From NCBI RefSeq assembly GCF_000719705.1, contig NZ_JOHO01000002.1, positions 1-64,000 of the forward strand: DNA of 64,000 nucleotides, read 5' to 3'. Origin of the DNA: Streptomyces sp. NRRL S-350. GTDB lineage: Bacteria; Actinomycetota; Actinomycetes; Streptomycetales; Streptomycetaceae. This document shows, in pieces, positions 1 to 7,329 of this stretch. The number at the start of each line of letters is the position of its first letter. The first letter of the stretch is position 1. A program made the translations under genes and the position numbers. The notes under the pieces are model-generated. The model was not told the origin of the DNA and did no database searches. It saw only the letters and a list, made by a program, of their open reading frames with translations.

Positions 1-1
1 C

Positions 2-259
2 TCCTGGCTGGCCCGCCTCGGCGCCGGCGGGCCGATCGCCGGCGGCGCGCAGTACGTCTCCTGGATCCACCAACGCGACTTCGCCCGCGCCGCCGACCGT
101 CGGCCCGCCGCTGCCCTCGTCGGCCTGACGGCCCGTCTAGCCTGGTCGTCGGTTCGGACCGGTCCGAACCAACGACCGGAGCCGTCGGGACAAGGAGCGC
201 AGAATCGTGATCGCAGCCTTTTCGGTGACCCCCCTGGGGATCGGCGAGGACGTGGGTGA
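2..259 (+). pseudogene. 3'-truncated TIGR01777-type epimerase remnant
   Basis: The frame open from the left edge reads G-G-P-I-A-G-G-A-Q-Y-V-S-W-I-H at about codons 9-23. This is the hallmark SWIH segment of TIGR01777 NAD-dependent epimerases of the extended SDR fold. Family members continue for about 90 residues with a DUF1731 domain. Here the recognisable sequence ends after the segment and the frame runs as unrelated sequence through a 34-bp palindrome into the next gene. I read it as a broken gene end. A sequencing frameshift is possible, but no other frame restores the domain. The 5' part lies outside the window. Confidence 0.55.
144..177. promoter_or_regulatory. 34-bp near-perfect inverted repeat before the thiamine-binding gene
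   Basis: The centre GGTTCGGACCGGTCCGAACC (151-170) is a perfect palindrome. Outer arms GGTCGT/ACGACC extend it to 16 of 17 paired positions. It ends 30 nt before the GTG at 207. It could be an operator for the downstream gene or a hairpin ending transcription of the truncated epimerase. There is no T-run. Confidence 0.6.
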
Positions 260-503
260 GGCGGTGGCCGCCGCCGTCCGGGTGGTCCGGGCGAGCGGGC
301 TGCCCAACCGCACGGACGCCATGTTCACCAGCATCGAGGGGGAGTGGGACGAGGTGATGCCGGTGATCCGGGAGGCGGTCGACGCGGTGAAGGCCCACAG
401 CAGCCGGGTGAGCACGCTCATCAAGATCGACGACCGGGCCGGGGTCACCGACGGCCTCACCGCCAAGGTCGCCTCGGTCGAGCGGCACCTCGCCGAAGGC
501 TGA
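207..503 (+). CDS. MTH1187/YkoF-type thiamine-binding protein
   Basis: A 98-residue protein of the MTH1187 (DUF77, TIGR00106) family, small cytosolic ferredoxin-like-fold proteins that bind thiamine or pyrimidine-like ligands. The sequence shows the typical opening with FSVTPLG, the [21 protein letters not shown] segment in the middle, and the closing [12 protein letters not shown] strand. Length equals the usual family length. The start is GTG, chosen because AAGGAG lies 9-10 nt upstream and the family begins at this point. It stands alone between a truncated epimerase and a convergent DoxX gene. No catalytic role is known for the family, and ligand identity cannot be read here. Confidence 0.85.
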   Translation: MIAAFSVTPLGIGEDVGEAVAAAVRVVRASGLPNRTDAMFTSIEGEWDEVMPVIREAVDAVKAHSSRVSTLIKIDDRAGVTDGLTAKVASVERHLAEG

Positions 504-576
504 GTGCGGGCGGCGGGGCGGGAACCGGGCGGGGGGCTGAGCCGCGGCTTCCCGGGGCTCGACCCGTCGAGGGCAA

Positions 577-1056
577 TTACGCGCCCGGTCCGCCCGGTCC
601 GCCCGGTCCGGCAGGTCCGGCCGGGGCCGCCGGTCGGCGGGTGAGCAGTCGGTCCAGCGCGTACGGGCCGGAGCCGAGCACCGCGATGACGAGGAAGGCC
701 CAGCAGAACATGACCGAGGCCTCGCCCCCGTTCTGCAGCGGGAGCACCGCGTGCTCCTGGTGGACGGTGAAGTAGGCGTAGGCCATGGAGCCGGAGCAGA
801 GCAGGGCGGCCGTCCTGGTGCCGGCGCCGAGCAGTACCAGGGCGCCGCCGAGCAGCTGGATCAGCGCGGCCCACCAGCCGGGCCACTGGGCCGGCGGGAT
901 GCTGCCGCCGCCCTTGGCGCCGCCCAGGACGCCGAAGAGTGAGGCGGCGCCGTGGCAGGCGAAGAGCAGGCCGACGACGATCCGAAAGGCCGTCAGTACG
1001 AGAGGTCGGGCGGCGTCGGCGGCCTGGCGGGGGGTGCGGGGCAGGTGTGCGGGCAT
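577..1056 (-). CDS. DoxX family membrane protein
   Basis: A 159-residue integral membrane protein with four predicted helices. The first covers about residues 20-45 (AFRIVVGLLFACHGAASLFG), with others near 60-80, 85-103 and 115-135. The F-R-I-x-x-G-L-x-F-x-x-H-G opening and the large GGAxVLLGAGTRxAAL segment are DoxX signatures. DoxX proteins are membrane components linked to thiol or oxidant balance, and their biochemistry is poorly known. The ATG has AGGAGG eight nt upstream. The C-terminus is a Pro-Gly-Ala-rich tail encoded by 9-bp GGTCCGCCC-type repeats. It is divergent from the TetR gene at 1196, with a DasR-like site between them, so either regulator may control it. Confidence 0.88.
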   Translation of the reverse strand: MPAHLPRTPRQAADAARPLVLTAFRIVVGLLFACHGAASLFGVLGGAKGGGSIPPAQWPGWWAALIQLLGGALVLLGAGTRTAALLCSGSMAYAYFTVHQEHAVLPLQNGGEASVMFCWAFLVIAVLGSGPYALDRLLTRRPAAPAGPAGPGGPGGPGA

Positions 1057-1104
1057 GCGGAACGCCTCCTGTGGGGGAAGGAGGGATGGGGCGGTCAGGG
1101 TAGC

Positions 1105-1120
1105 TTTGGTCTAGTCCACT
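1105..1120. promoter_or_regulatory. DasR-like (dre) operator candidate
   Basis: TTTGGTCTAGTCCACT matches the DasR responsive element consensus (ACTGGTCTAGACCACT, from memory) at 13 of 16 positions and keeps the CTAG core. It lies between the divergent DoxX and TetR genes. DasR is the GntR-type regulator sensing glucosamine-6-phosphate in streptomycetes. The call rests on sequence resemblance only. Confidence 0.5.
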
Positions 1121-1195
1121 TGGCAATGCTCCGTCAGGTGTCCGTACTGGCCCGGAAGTCTTCTTTCTTGACCGCTCGTTCCCGAAAGGGATAGC

Positions 1196-1792
1196 GTGTG
1201 CCACATGGCGCGAACGAAGGAATTCGACCCGGACACGGCGCTGCAGGCGGCCCTGGAGCTGTTCTGGCAGCGCGGCTACGAGGCCACCTCGATGGCCGAC
1301 CTGGTCGAGCGGCTCGGCATCGCCCGGGCCAGCATCTACGCCACCTTCGGCAGCAAGCACGAGCTCTACCTGCGCGCGCTGGAGCGGTACGCCGAGCAGA
1401 CCGATCCGGTGCTGCTGGCGGAACTGTCCCAGCCCGGCCCGGTGCTGCCGGCCGTGCGGGCACTGGTGCGCCGGTACGCGGCGGAGTCGACCGGGGCCGG
1501 GCGGGAGCGCGGCTGCTTCGTCGTCAACACCGCCGTCGAGCTCGCCCCCCACGACCCCTCGGCGGCCCGCCGGGTGGGCGCCAGCCTCGGCCACCTGGAG
1601 GCGGTGCTGACCGCGGCCCTGGTGCGCGCCGAGGCGCAGGGCGAACTGCCCGCCGGGCGGGAGCCCCGGGCGCTCGCCCGGATGCTGATGGTGCTGATGC
1701 AGGGCATCCGGGTGATGGGCAAGACCGCCGACGGCGCGGCCCGGGTGCGGGACGCCGCCGAGCAGGCGCTGGTGCTGCTGGAGGCGGGCTGA
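1196..1792 (+). CDS. TetR/AcrR family regulator
   Basis: A repressor of about 198 residues with the TetR N-terminal helix-turn-helix: FDPDTALQAALELFWQRGYEATS then VERLGIARASIYATFGSK. The C-terminal ligand domain resembles the TetR_C subgroup that follows such HTHs, with a GCFVVNTAVEL segment. The GTG at 1196 has GAAAGGG five nt upstream. An ATG three codons later (1205) gives the more usual start MARTKEFD and is the alternative. It probably controls the divergent DoxX gene, the following SDR gene, or itself. Similar 10-bp elements lie before it (ACCGCTCGTT, 1171-1180) and before the SDR (AACGGTCGTT, 1841-1850). Confidence 0.9.
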   Translation: MCHMARTKEFDPDTALQAALELFWQRGYEATSMADLVERLGIARASIYATFGSKHELYLRALERYAEQTDPVLLAELSQPGPVLPAVRALVRRYAAESTGAGRERGCFVVNTAVELAPHDPSAARRVGASLGHLEAVLTAALVRAEAQGELPAGREPRALARMLMVLMQGIRVMGKTADGAARVRDAAEQALVLLEAG

Positions 1793-1840
1793 CGTCCGCT
1801 CCGCCCGGGCGGAGCCCCCTGCGGCCCGCATTCTGTACCG

Positions 1841-1850
1841 AACGGTCGTT
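1841..1850. promoter_or_regulatory. Candidate TetR operator before the SDR gene
   Basis: AACGGTCGTT has the symmetric half-sites AACG/CGTT. It agrees at 8 of 10 positions with ACCGCTCGTT at 1171-1180, just before the TetR gene. Paired occurrence before regulator and putative target is what TetR autoregulation would produce. Short motifs like this also occur by chance. Confidence 0.35.
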
Positions 1851-1970
1851 AACAAGTGAGGGGCTTCTCCTGGGTACCGCACCACCGGGCCGGTCCGTCC
1901 TCACACTGCTCGACGCCACCATCGGCACCACGGCGCCCGCCGCGGCCACCGCCTCACCTCAAGCCACCCC

Positions 1971-2078
1971 CGTGCCGGAACACACCCCCGTGCCGGAACA
2001 CACCCCCGTGCCGGAGCACACCCCCGTGCCGGAACACACCCCCGCACCGGGCCGCACCCGCGTACCGGAACACACCAC
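1971..2078. repeat. 18-bp tandem array, six units
   Basis: The unit CGTGCCGGAACACACCCC occurs at 1971, 1989, 2007 (one change) and 2025. Two degenerate units follow at 2043 and 2061. The array fills the intergenic stretch 1793-2099 between the TetR and SDR genes and ends 21 nt before the SDR start. Apart from this array and the AACGGTCGTT element I see nothing else in that 307-nt gap. Confidence 0.9.
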
Positions 2079-2099
2079 TCGGACCGAGGAGTTCACACC

Positions 2100-2861
2100 A
2101 TGACCACGCGTTTCGCCGACCAGTCCGTCCTGGTCACCGGCGGCGGCAGCGGCATCGGTCGGGCCATCGCGCTCGCCTTCGCCCGCGAGGGCGCCAACGT
2201 CGCGGTCGCCGGCCGCACCGCCGCCCCGCTCGCCGAGACCGTCGAGCTGATCGAGCAGGCCGGCGGCAAGGCGGTCGCCCTGACCGGCGACGTGACGGAC
2301 GGTCAGGACGCCGCCCGGCTGGTCCGCGAGGCCGTCGAGCGGTTCGGCGGGCTGGACGTCGCTGTCAACAACGCCGGGGTGATCGGCGCACTCGGGCCCG
2401 TCGCCGACATCGCCGAGGCCGACTGGCAGCGGCTGATCGACATCAACGTCACCGGCACGCTGCTCGCGATGAAGCACCAGATCGGCCACATGCGGGCCCA
2501 CGGCGGCGGCGCGATCGTCAACGTCTCCTCCAACCTGGGTGTCCACCGCCGGGCCGAAGGCGTCGGCGCCTACGCCGTCAGCAAGGCCGCGGTCACCGCG
2601 CTCACCCGCGCCGCCGCCCGTGACCACATCGCCGACGGCGTGCGGATCAACGCGGTGAGCCCCGGCGCGGTGGACACCCCCATGTCGGGCCGGCCCGGTG
2701 AGAGCGCGGCGGAGAAGGCCGAGCGGATGAGGGCCGACGTCCCGGTCGGCCGGGCGGGCGCGGTGGAGGAGGTGGCCGCCGCGGTGCTGTACCTCGCCTC
2801 GGCGGAGGCGGGCTACACCGTCGGCGCCGACCTCGTGCTGGACGGTGGCACCACCGCCTGA
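2100..2861 (+). CDS. Short-chain dehydrogenase/reductase (SDR)
   Basis: A classical 253-residue SDR oxidoreductase. The cofactor motif TGGGSGIG is at residues 13-20, NNAG at 90-93, the catalytic Ser near 144, and YAVSK with Tyr158/Lys162. The C-terminal SPGAVDTPM segment and the terminal LVLDGGTTA are typical of the glucose-1-dehydrogenase/FabG-like group. Arg39 in the AGRT loop after strand 2 suggests NADP(H). The substrate is not predictable. The start ATG follows GAGGAGTTCACACC. It is probably co-regulated with the upstream TetR gene, from which it is separated by an 18-bp repeat array. Confidence 0.92.
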   Translation: MTTRFADQSVLVTGGGSGIGRAIALAFAREGANVAVAGRTAAPLAETVELIEQAGGKAVALTGDVTDGQDAARLVREAVERFGGLDVAVNNAGVIGALGPVADIAEADWQRLIDINVTGTLLAMKHQIGHMRAHGGGAIVNVSSNLGVHRRAEGVGAYAVSKAAVTALTRAAARDHIADGVRINAVSPGAVDTPMSGRPGESAAEKAERMRADVPVGRAGAVEEVAAAVLYLASAEAGYTVGADLVLDGGTTA

Positions 2862-3280
2862 GCGGGCGGGGCGGGGCTCCACCCGCCCACCCAAGTCGCC
2901 GGGCACCGCCTCGTGCCGCGCCTCCAGCGCCTGCGGGGTGCGTGCCCGGTCCGTCGTTCCGGCCCCTCGACCACCTGGACCGGCACGTCCGGCGCCTGGT
3001 ACCGGCGGCAGCCCCGGCCGAGCCGCCGTTCGGCCGCGTCGAGGTCGGCGTCGGGGAGGCCGTCCGCCGGCCCCAGCAGCTCACCAGGTACGCGGCGAAG
3101 CCCTGGGCGAGTGCCCAGGCGCCCGCGCGGCTGCGCAAGGTTTCGGCCATTGCGGCTCGTGCTTCGAATTCCGTTTCGTCCGCCCGCGCACCGTACGGCA
3201 CCTCTCCGACGGGGCCGCCGGTCCCGCCGCGGGCCGCTCGGGAGGCCTCCTGACAGTCCGTTCGGCGGCCGGTCCGGCGG

Positions 3281-3344
3281 CCCGTCCCGGCACGATCGGC
3301 TACCCGTCCGGGCACGATCGGCAGGCCGTCCGGGCACGATCGGC
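3281..3344. repeat. Three helically phased direct repeats
   Basis: CCGTCCSGGCACGATCGGC occurs three times, ending at 3300, 3322 and 3343. The spacing is 22 and 21 nt, two turns of DNA, so bound proteins would lie on one face. They are 125-190 nt upstream of the ABC permease start and look like an iterated binding site for a transcription factor. Confidence 0.75.
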
Positions 3345-3423
3345 CGGATCTGACGCGAACGCGTAATCCCGGTGACACCCGTTGATCACCACGAGGTTCC
3401 CGCGGCGTCGTGTGGGCAGGACA

Positions 3424-3441
3424 CGGTTTCGGCCGGAACCG
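3424..3441. promoter_or_regulatory. Operator-like palindrome 27 nt before the permease gene
   Basis: CGGTTTCGGCCGGAACCG is symmetric at 8 of 9 pairs around a central G-C step. Its position just upstream of the first gene of a sugar-type ABC operon suits a LacI- or GntR-type repressor site. No regulator gene is adjacent. Confidence 0.4.
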
Positions 3442-3468
3442 ACTTCACGAAAGGCGGACGCGCACCAA

Positions 3469-4389
3469 ATGCCGACCGCACCGCACACCGCGCCCCTGCC
3501 GGGCCGTCGAAGCCGCTGGGGTGAGCACGGGCTCGCCTGGGCGTTCCTGCTGCCCTCCCTGGTGGTCTTCGTCCTCTTCATCGGCTATCCGCTGGGCCGG
3601 ACCGTCTACCTGAGCGGGCACGCCAACGACCTCTTCGGCGCGCCCTCCCGCTACGTCGGGACGAAGCACTACGCGGACCTGCTGACCTCGGCGGACTTCC
3701 GCCGGACGCTCGTCACCACGGCGCTGTTCACGGTGCTCACGGTGGTGCCCGGGGTGCTCGGCGCGCTGGTGCTGGTGCTGCTCCTGGAGAACCGGATCCG
3801 GGGCGTGCGGCTGCTGCGTTCCGCCTTCGCGCTGCCCTTCGCCTTCTCGGTGGCCAGTGCGTCGGTGGTCTTCGCGGTGTTCTTCAACCCCGCCAGCGGG
3901 GTGCTCAACGGCCTGCTCTCGCACGTCGGCCTCGGCCCGGTCGGCTGGCTGACCGACTCCCGTTACGCGCTGGGCTCGGTGGCCGTCACCACGGTCTGGA
4001 TGAACCTCGGCTACAACGTGCTGGTGCTCTCCGCCGGCATCGGCTCGATCCCGGGGGAGGTGGTGGAAGCCGCCCGGATCGACGGTGCCTCGGGCCTGCG
4101 GCTGGCCCGTTCGATCACCGTCCCGATGCTCGGCCCGAACCTGTTCTTCCTGACGGTGATCTCCACCGTCCACGCACTGCAGAGCTTCGGCCAGATCCAC
4201 ATCCTCACCAAGGGCGGGCCGGACGGCTCCACCCGGACCCTCGTCTACTCCGTCTACGAGAAGGCGTTCGCCTACGGCTCCAGCGACTTCGGCACCGCGA
4301 GTGCCCAGGCCGTGGTGCTGCTCGTCGTCGTCCTCGCCTGCACGGCCGTCCAGTTCGGCGTCCTGGAGCGGAAGGTGCACTACGCATGA
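3469..4389 (+). CDS. Carbohydrate ABC transporter permease, UgpA/MalF type
   Basis: A 306-residue inner-membrane permease with six predicted helices; the first is LAWAFLLPSLVVFVLFIGYPLG at residues 24-45. The EAA loop EAARIDGASGLRLARSITVPMLGP, which docks the ATPase, is near residues 200-223. The start ATG at 3469 gives the normal family N-terminus. An upstream TTG at 3382 would add an Arg-rich extension and is rejected. The stop overlaps the next permease by ATGA. With the downstream binding protein resembling UgpB, the system may import glycerol-3-phosphate diesters, but sugar specificity is not certain. No ATPase gene is present, so a shared MsiK-like ATPase is presumed. Confidence 0.93.
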   Translation: MPTAPHTAPLPGRRSRWGEHGLAWAFLLPSLVVFVLFIGYPLGRTVYLSGHANDLFGAPSRYVGTKHYADLLTSADFRRTLVTTALFTVLTVVPGVLGALVLVLLLENRIRGVRLLRSAFALPFAFSVASASVVFAVFFNPASGVLNGLLSHVGLGPVGWLTDSRYALGSVAVTTVWMNLGYNVLVLSAGIGSIPGEVVEAARIDGASGLRLARSITVPMLGPNLFFLTVISTVHALQSFGQIHILTKGGPDGSTRTLVYSVYEKAFAYGSSDFGTASAQAVVLLVVVLACTAVQFGVLERKVHYA

Positions 4390-5270
4390 GTTCGATCGCC
4401 ACCGAGGTCGAGGCGCCCCGCCCGCGCGCCCGGCTGCTCGCCGGACGCTCCCCGCGCGATCTGCTCGGCCGCGCCGCCGTCTACCTGCTGCTCGCCGTCG
4501 CCGTCGTCACCGTGGCCTTCCCGGTGTACTACGCGGTCGCCGGCGCCTTCATGGGCCCGTCCGAACTCTCCACGTACCCGCCGGCGTTGCTGCCGCACTC
4601 GGTCACCGGGCGGAACTTCTCCGGGGCCGTGGAGGCGATCCCGCTGGCCCGCCAGTACGCCAATTCGGCGATCGTGGCCACCGTCATCACCCTCGCCCAG
4701 CTCTTCACCTCGATCCTGGCCGCGTACGCCTTCGTCTTCCTGCCGCTGAAGGCGCGGGCCGCGGTGTTCGGGGTGTTCCTGGCGACGCTGATGGTCCCGT
4801 GGGAGGCCATCATCATCCCCAACTACCTGACGCTGTCCGGCTGGGGGCTCGGCAACACCTACTTCGGGCTGGTGCTGCCCTTCCTCGCTTCCGGGTTCGG
4901 CACCTTCATGCTGCGCCAGGCCTTCCGCCAGCTGCCCGGCGAACTGCGCGACGCCGCCCGGATCGACGGCGCCGGCCACTGGCGCTTCCTGTGGCGGATC
5001 GTCGTCCCGCTCAACAAGCCGGCGCTCGCGGCCCTGTCGATCTACGTCTTCCTGTCCGCGTGGAACCAGTACTTCTGGCCGCTGATCATCACCCGCACGG
5101 CGAACATGCAGACCCTGCAGATCGGCCTCACCTCGCTGCGCGACTCCGAGATGGCCGACCCGGGGCTGATCCTGGCCGGCGTCGTGCTCTCCCTGCTGCC
5201 CACCCTCGCCCTGGTGGTGTTCGGCCAGCGCTTCATCGTCCGCGGCCTCACCGCGGGCGCGGTGCGCTGA
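4386..5270 (+). CDS. Carbohydrate ABC transporter permease, UgpE/MalG type
   Basis: A 294-residue second permease subunit with six helices, the first at about residues 32-55. The periplasmic segment between helices 1 and 2 has the MalG-like E-L-S-T-Y-P-P-A-L-L-P pattern. The EAA loop is DAARIDGAGHWRFLWRIVVPLNKP at about residues 196-219. The near-terminal SLLPTLALVVFGQRFIVRGLTAGAV is a typical MalG/UgpE ending. It overlaps the previous gene by four nt (ATGA), so translation is probably coupled, and the two permeases should form the heterodimeric channel. The binding-protein gene follows after 65 nt. Confidence 0.93.
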   Translation: MSSIATEVEAPRPRARLLAGRSPRDLLGRAAVYLLLAVAVVTVAFPVYYAVAGAFMGPSELSTYPPALLPHSVTGRNFSGAVEAIPLARQYANSAIVATVITLAQLFTSILAAYAFVFLPLKARAAVFGVFLATLMVPWEAIIIPNYLTLSGWGLGNTYFGLVLPFLASGFGTFMLRQAFRQLPGELRDAARIDGAGHWRFLWRIVVPLNKPALAALSIYVFLSAWNQYFWPLIITRTANMQTLQIGLTSLRDSEMADPGLILAGVVLSLLPTLALVVFGQRFIVRGLTAGAVR

Positions 5271-5335
5271 CCCGATCCACGTCCGTCCCGGGCGAGTCCG
5301 TCCGTGAGTCCATCGCTTTCGAGAGAGAGAACCCC

Positions 5336-6727
5336 GTGAAGAAGAGTGCACGCGCGCTCGCGGCCCTGCTGGTGGCCGGCCTGTCCCTGACCGCCTGCAG
5401 CTCCTCCGGTGACTCCGGCTCCGGCGGATCCACCGACGCCGCCGCACCCGGCGCCCAGGCGCTGGACCAGGCCTCCGGCGTCACCGGCGTCGAGTTCTGG
5501 CACTCGATGACCGGCAAGAACGCCGAGGTGCTCACCGGGCTGGTCAACCAGTTCAACGCCGCGCACCAGGGCAAGATCGAGGTCAGGGCGCAGTTCCAGG
5601 GCAAGTACGACGAACTGGTCACCAAGTACAAGGCCGCGGTGCAGCAGAAGGGCACCCCCGCCCTGGTGCAGGTCTACGACATCGGCACCCGGTTCATGAT
5701 CGACTCCAAGCAGACCGTCCCCGCCCAGGCCTTCGCCGACAAGGACGGCTACGCGCTGGACGACCTGGACGCCAACATCCGCAACTACTACTCGGTCGGC
5801 GGCAAGCTCCAGTCGATGCCGTTCAACTCCTCGATGCCGCTGCTGTACCTGAACACCGACGCCTTCAAGGAGGCGGGCCTCGACCCGGCGCAGCCGCCCA
5901 AGGACCTCGACGAACTGGGCGAGCTGGCGAAGAAGCTGACCAGGAAGGACGCCGACGGCAAGACCGTCCGGTACGGCTTCGGCGCGGCCATCTACGGCTG
6001 GTTCGTCGAGGAGCTGCTGGCCGAGTCCGGCACCGTGTACTGCGACAACGACAACGGCCGCAGCAAGAAGGCGAGCAAGGTCGTGTTCGAATCCGCCCAG
6101 GGCGCGCAGGTCGTCCAGTGGTGGGCCGACCTGGTCAAGGGCGGCTACGCGGCCAACACCGGCCGCACCACCGACGACGCCCAGGCCGCCTTCAAGGCCG
6201 GCACGGTCGCGATGCACCTGGAGTCCACCGGTGTGCTGCGCGGCTACACCGAGGCCGCCAAGTTCGCCGTCGGCACCGCCGCCTTCCCGAAGATCACCGC
6301 CGCCGACCAGGGCGGCCCGGCGATCGGCGGTGCCTCGCTGTGGATCAGCGGGCCCGGCCACTCCGACGCGGAGAAGCGCGCCGCCTGGGAGTTCGAGAAG
6401 TTCGTGACGGCCCCCGAGCAGCAGGCCGTCTGGCACACCGGCACCGGCTACTTCCCGGTCAACAAGAAGGCGCTGGACGACCCGACGGACAAGGAGTGGG
6501 TGGCCAAGTACCCGCAGTTCCAGACCGCCATCGACCAGCTGAAGGCCACCAAGCCCACCCAGGCCACCGCCGGCTGCCTGCTCGGCGTGATGCCGCAGGC
6601 CCGCAAGGGCGTGGAGACCGCGATCGAGCAGACCGTCTCGGGCAGCAAGACGGCCCAGCAGGCGCTGACCGACGCGGCCAAGGAGCTGCAGCCGGCGATC
6701 GAGAGCTACAACAGCTCGGTCGGCTGA
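5336..6727 (+). CDS. Extracellular solute-binding lipoprotein, UgpB-like
   Basis: A 463-residue family-1 solute-binding lipoprotein. The signal peptide ends in the lipobox LTAC with Cys21. After that come VEFWHSMTGK (about residue 50), SMPFNSSMPLLYLNTDAFKEAGLDP, GGASLWI and WHTGTGYFP, which follow the order of conserved blocks of UgpB. UgpB binds sn-glycerol-3-phosphate and glycerophosphodiesters. The match is visible but not strong enough to fix the ligand. The start is GTG with GAGAGAGAGAACCCC before it. It is the last gene of the three-gene operon, and a 13-bp stem terminator lies 85 nt after the stop. Confidence 0.9.
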   Translation: MKKSARALAALLVAGLSLTACSSSGDSGSGGSTDAAAPGAQALDQASGVTGVEFWHSMTGKNAEVLTGLVNQFNAAHQGKIEVRAQFQGKYDELVTKYKAAVQQKGTPALVQVYDIGTRFMIDSKQTVPAQAFADKDGYALDDLDANIRNYYSVGGKLQSMPFNSSMPLLYLNTDAFKEAGLDPAQPPKDLDELGELAKKLTRKDADGKTVRYGFGAAIYGWFVEELLAESGTVYCDNDNGRSKKASKVVFESAQGAQVVQWWADLVKGGYAANTGRTTDDAQAAFKAGTVAMHLESTGVLRGYTEAAKFAVGTAAFPKITAADQGGPAIGGASLWISGPGHSDAEKRAAWEFEKFVTAPEQQAVWHTGTGYFPVNKKALDDPTDKEWVAKYPQFQTAIDQLKATKPTQATAGCLLGVMPQARKGVETAIEQTVSGSKTAQQALTDAAKELQPAIESYNSSVG

Positions 6728-6802
6728 GCCGCCACCGCCACCGTCACTGCCACCGCCACCGCGACCACCACCGCCACTGCCACCGCCGCGACTGCCACTG
6801 CC
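6728..6802. repeat. Degenerate (CACCGC)n low-complexity stretch
   Basis: Right after the binding-protein stop come about 75 nt of imperfect hexanucleotide units (GCCACC, GCCACT, GCGACC and similar). It separates the gene from its terminator and has no open frame of interest. Confidence 0.7.
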
Positions 6803-6811
6803 GCGCCCGGA

Positions 6812-6854
6812 ACGACGGCCCGCCCCGCGCACCACGCGCCGGGCGGGCCGTCGT
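6812..6854. terminator. Bidirectional terminator hairpin
   Basis: ACGACGGCCCGCC (6812-6824) and GGCGGGCCGTCGT (6842-6854) form a perfect 13-bp stem with a 17-nt loop. It lies between the convergent UgpB-like gene and the XRE gene and can serve both. No T-run is present, as is usual in actinomycetes. Confidence 0.8.
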
Positions 6855-6860
6855 CGTCCG

Positions 6861-7139
6861 TCAGGCCGAGAGCGCCTCGCCGTGTTCGCCGTCCTCCGGG
6901 TCCGCGCAGGCGGAGGCGAGCTCGTCGAGCGACAGGTCGAGGGCGAAGGCCAGCGCCGCGATGGTGAAGAAGGAGGGGGTCGGCGCCCGTCCCGTCTCGA
7001 TCTTGCGCAGCGTCTCCGCCGAGACACCGGCCACCGCCGCCACCTCGACCATGCTGCGCTCGCCGCGCGCCTCGCGCAGCATCGCCCCGAAGCGCTCCCC
7101 GCGTTCGCGCTCCCACGGGGTCAGCGGAGTCCTCACCAT
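6861..7139 (-). CDS. XRE-type helix-turn-helix regulator
   Basis: A 92-residue protein made almost wholly of one Cro/CI-type HTH: MLREARGERSMVEVAAVAGVSAETLRKIETG at about residues 19-49, then SFFTIAALAFALDLSLDEL. A short acidic tail follows. The ATG at 7139 (MVRTPLTPWERER) is preferred to upstream GTG/ATG codons that add a Pro/Gly-rich extension. It is divergent from the methionine aminopeptidase gene, with a perfect 10-bp palindrome (ATACCGGTAT) in the promoter region, the likely binding site. Small XRE genes paired with an extra MetAP gene recur in streptomycetes (from memory). It may control that gene and itself. Confidence 0.88.
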   Translation of the reverse strand: MVRTPLTPWERERGERFGAMLREARGERSMVEVAAVAGVSAETLRKIETGRAPTPSFFTIAALAFALDLSLDELASACADPEDGEHGEALSA

Positions 7140-7290
7140 GGCCACGAGTCTAGTGCGACCCGGGCGCGCCGGAGGCGGCGGGCCGGTCGGGCGGGTCAGA
7201 GAGGCCGGAGAGGCCGGCGGGGCCTCCCGGCCGCGCGGCTCCCTCGCGCCGGGGCCGGGTGATGCTCGTCCACCATCGACCGTGATACAA

Positions 7291-7300
7291 ATACCGGTAT
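7291..7300. promoter_or_regulatory. Palindromic operator ATACCGGTAT
   Basis: A perfect 10-bp palindrome, AT-rich against its surroundings, 30 nt before the aminopeptidase start. It lies in the divergent region shared with the XRE gene and is the best candidate site for that regulator. Confidence 0.55.
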
Positions 7301-7329
7301 AAGAATTGGATTCAGGGGAGTGATGCACC

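Larger units (their letters stand above)
2862..3468. other. Intergenic region before the ABC operon
   Basis: About 600 nt without a convincing gene; open frames here are Arg/Pro/Ala-rich shadows. A G/C-rich inverted repeat (GGGCGGG...CCCGCCC, about 2865-2888) follows the SDR stop and may terminate it. The distal part holds three direct repeats (3281-3344) and an 18-bp imperfect palindrome (3424-3441), listed separately. Confidence 0.6.
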
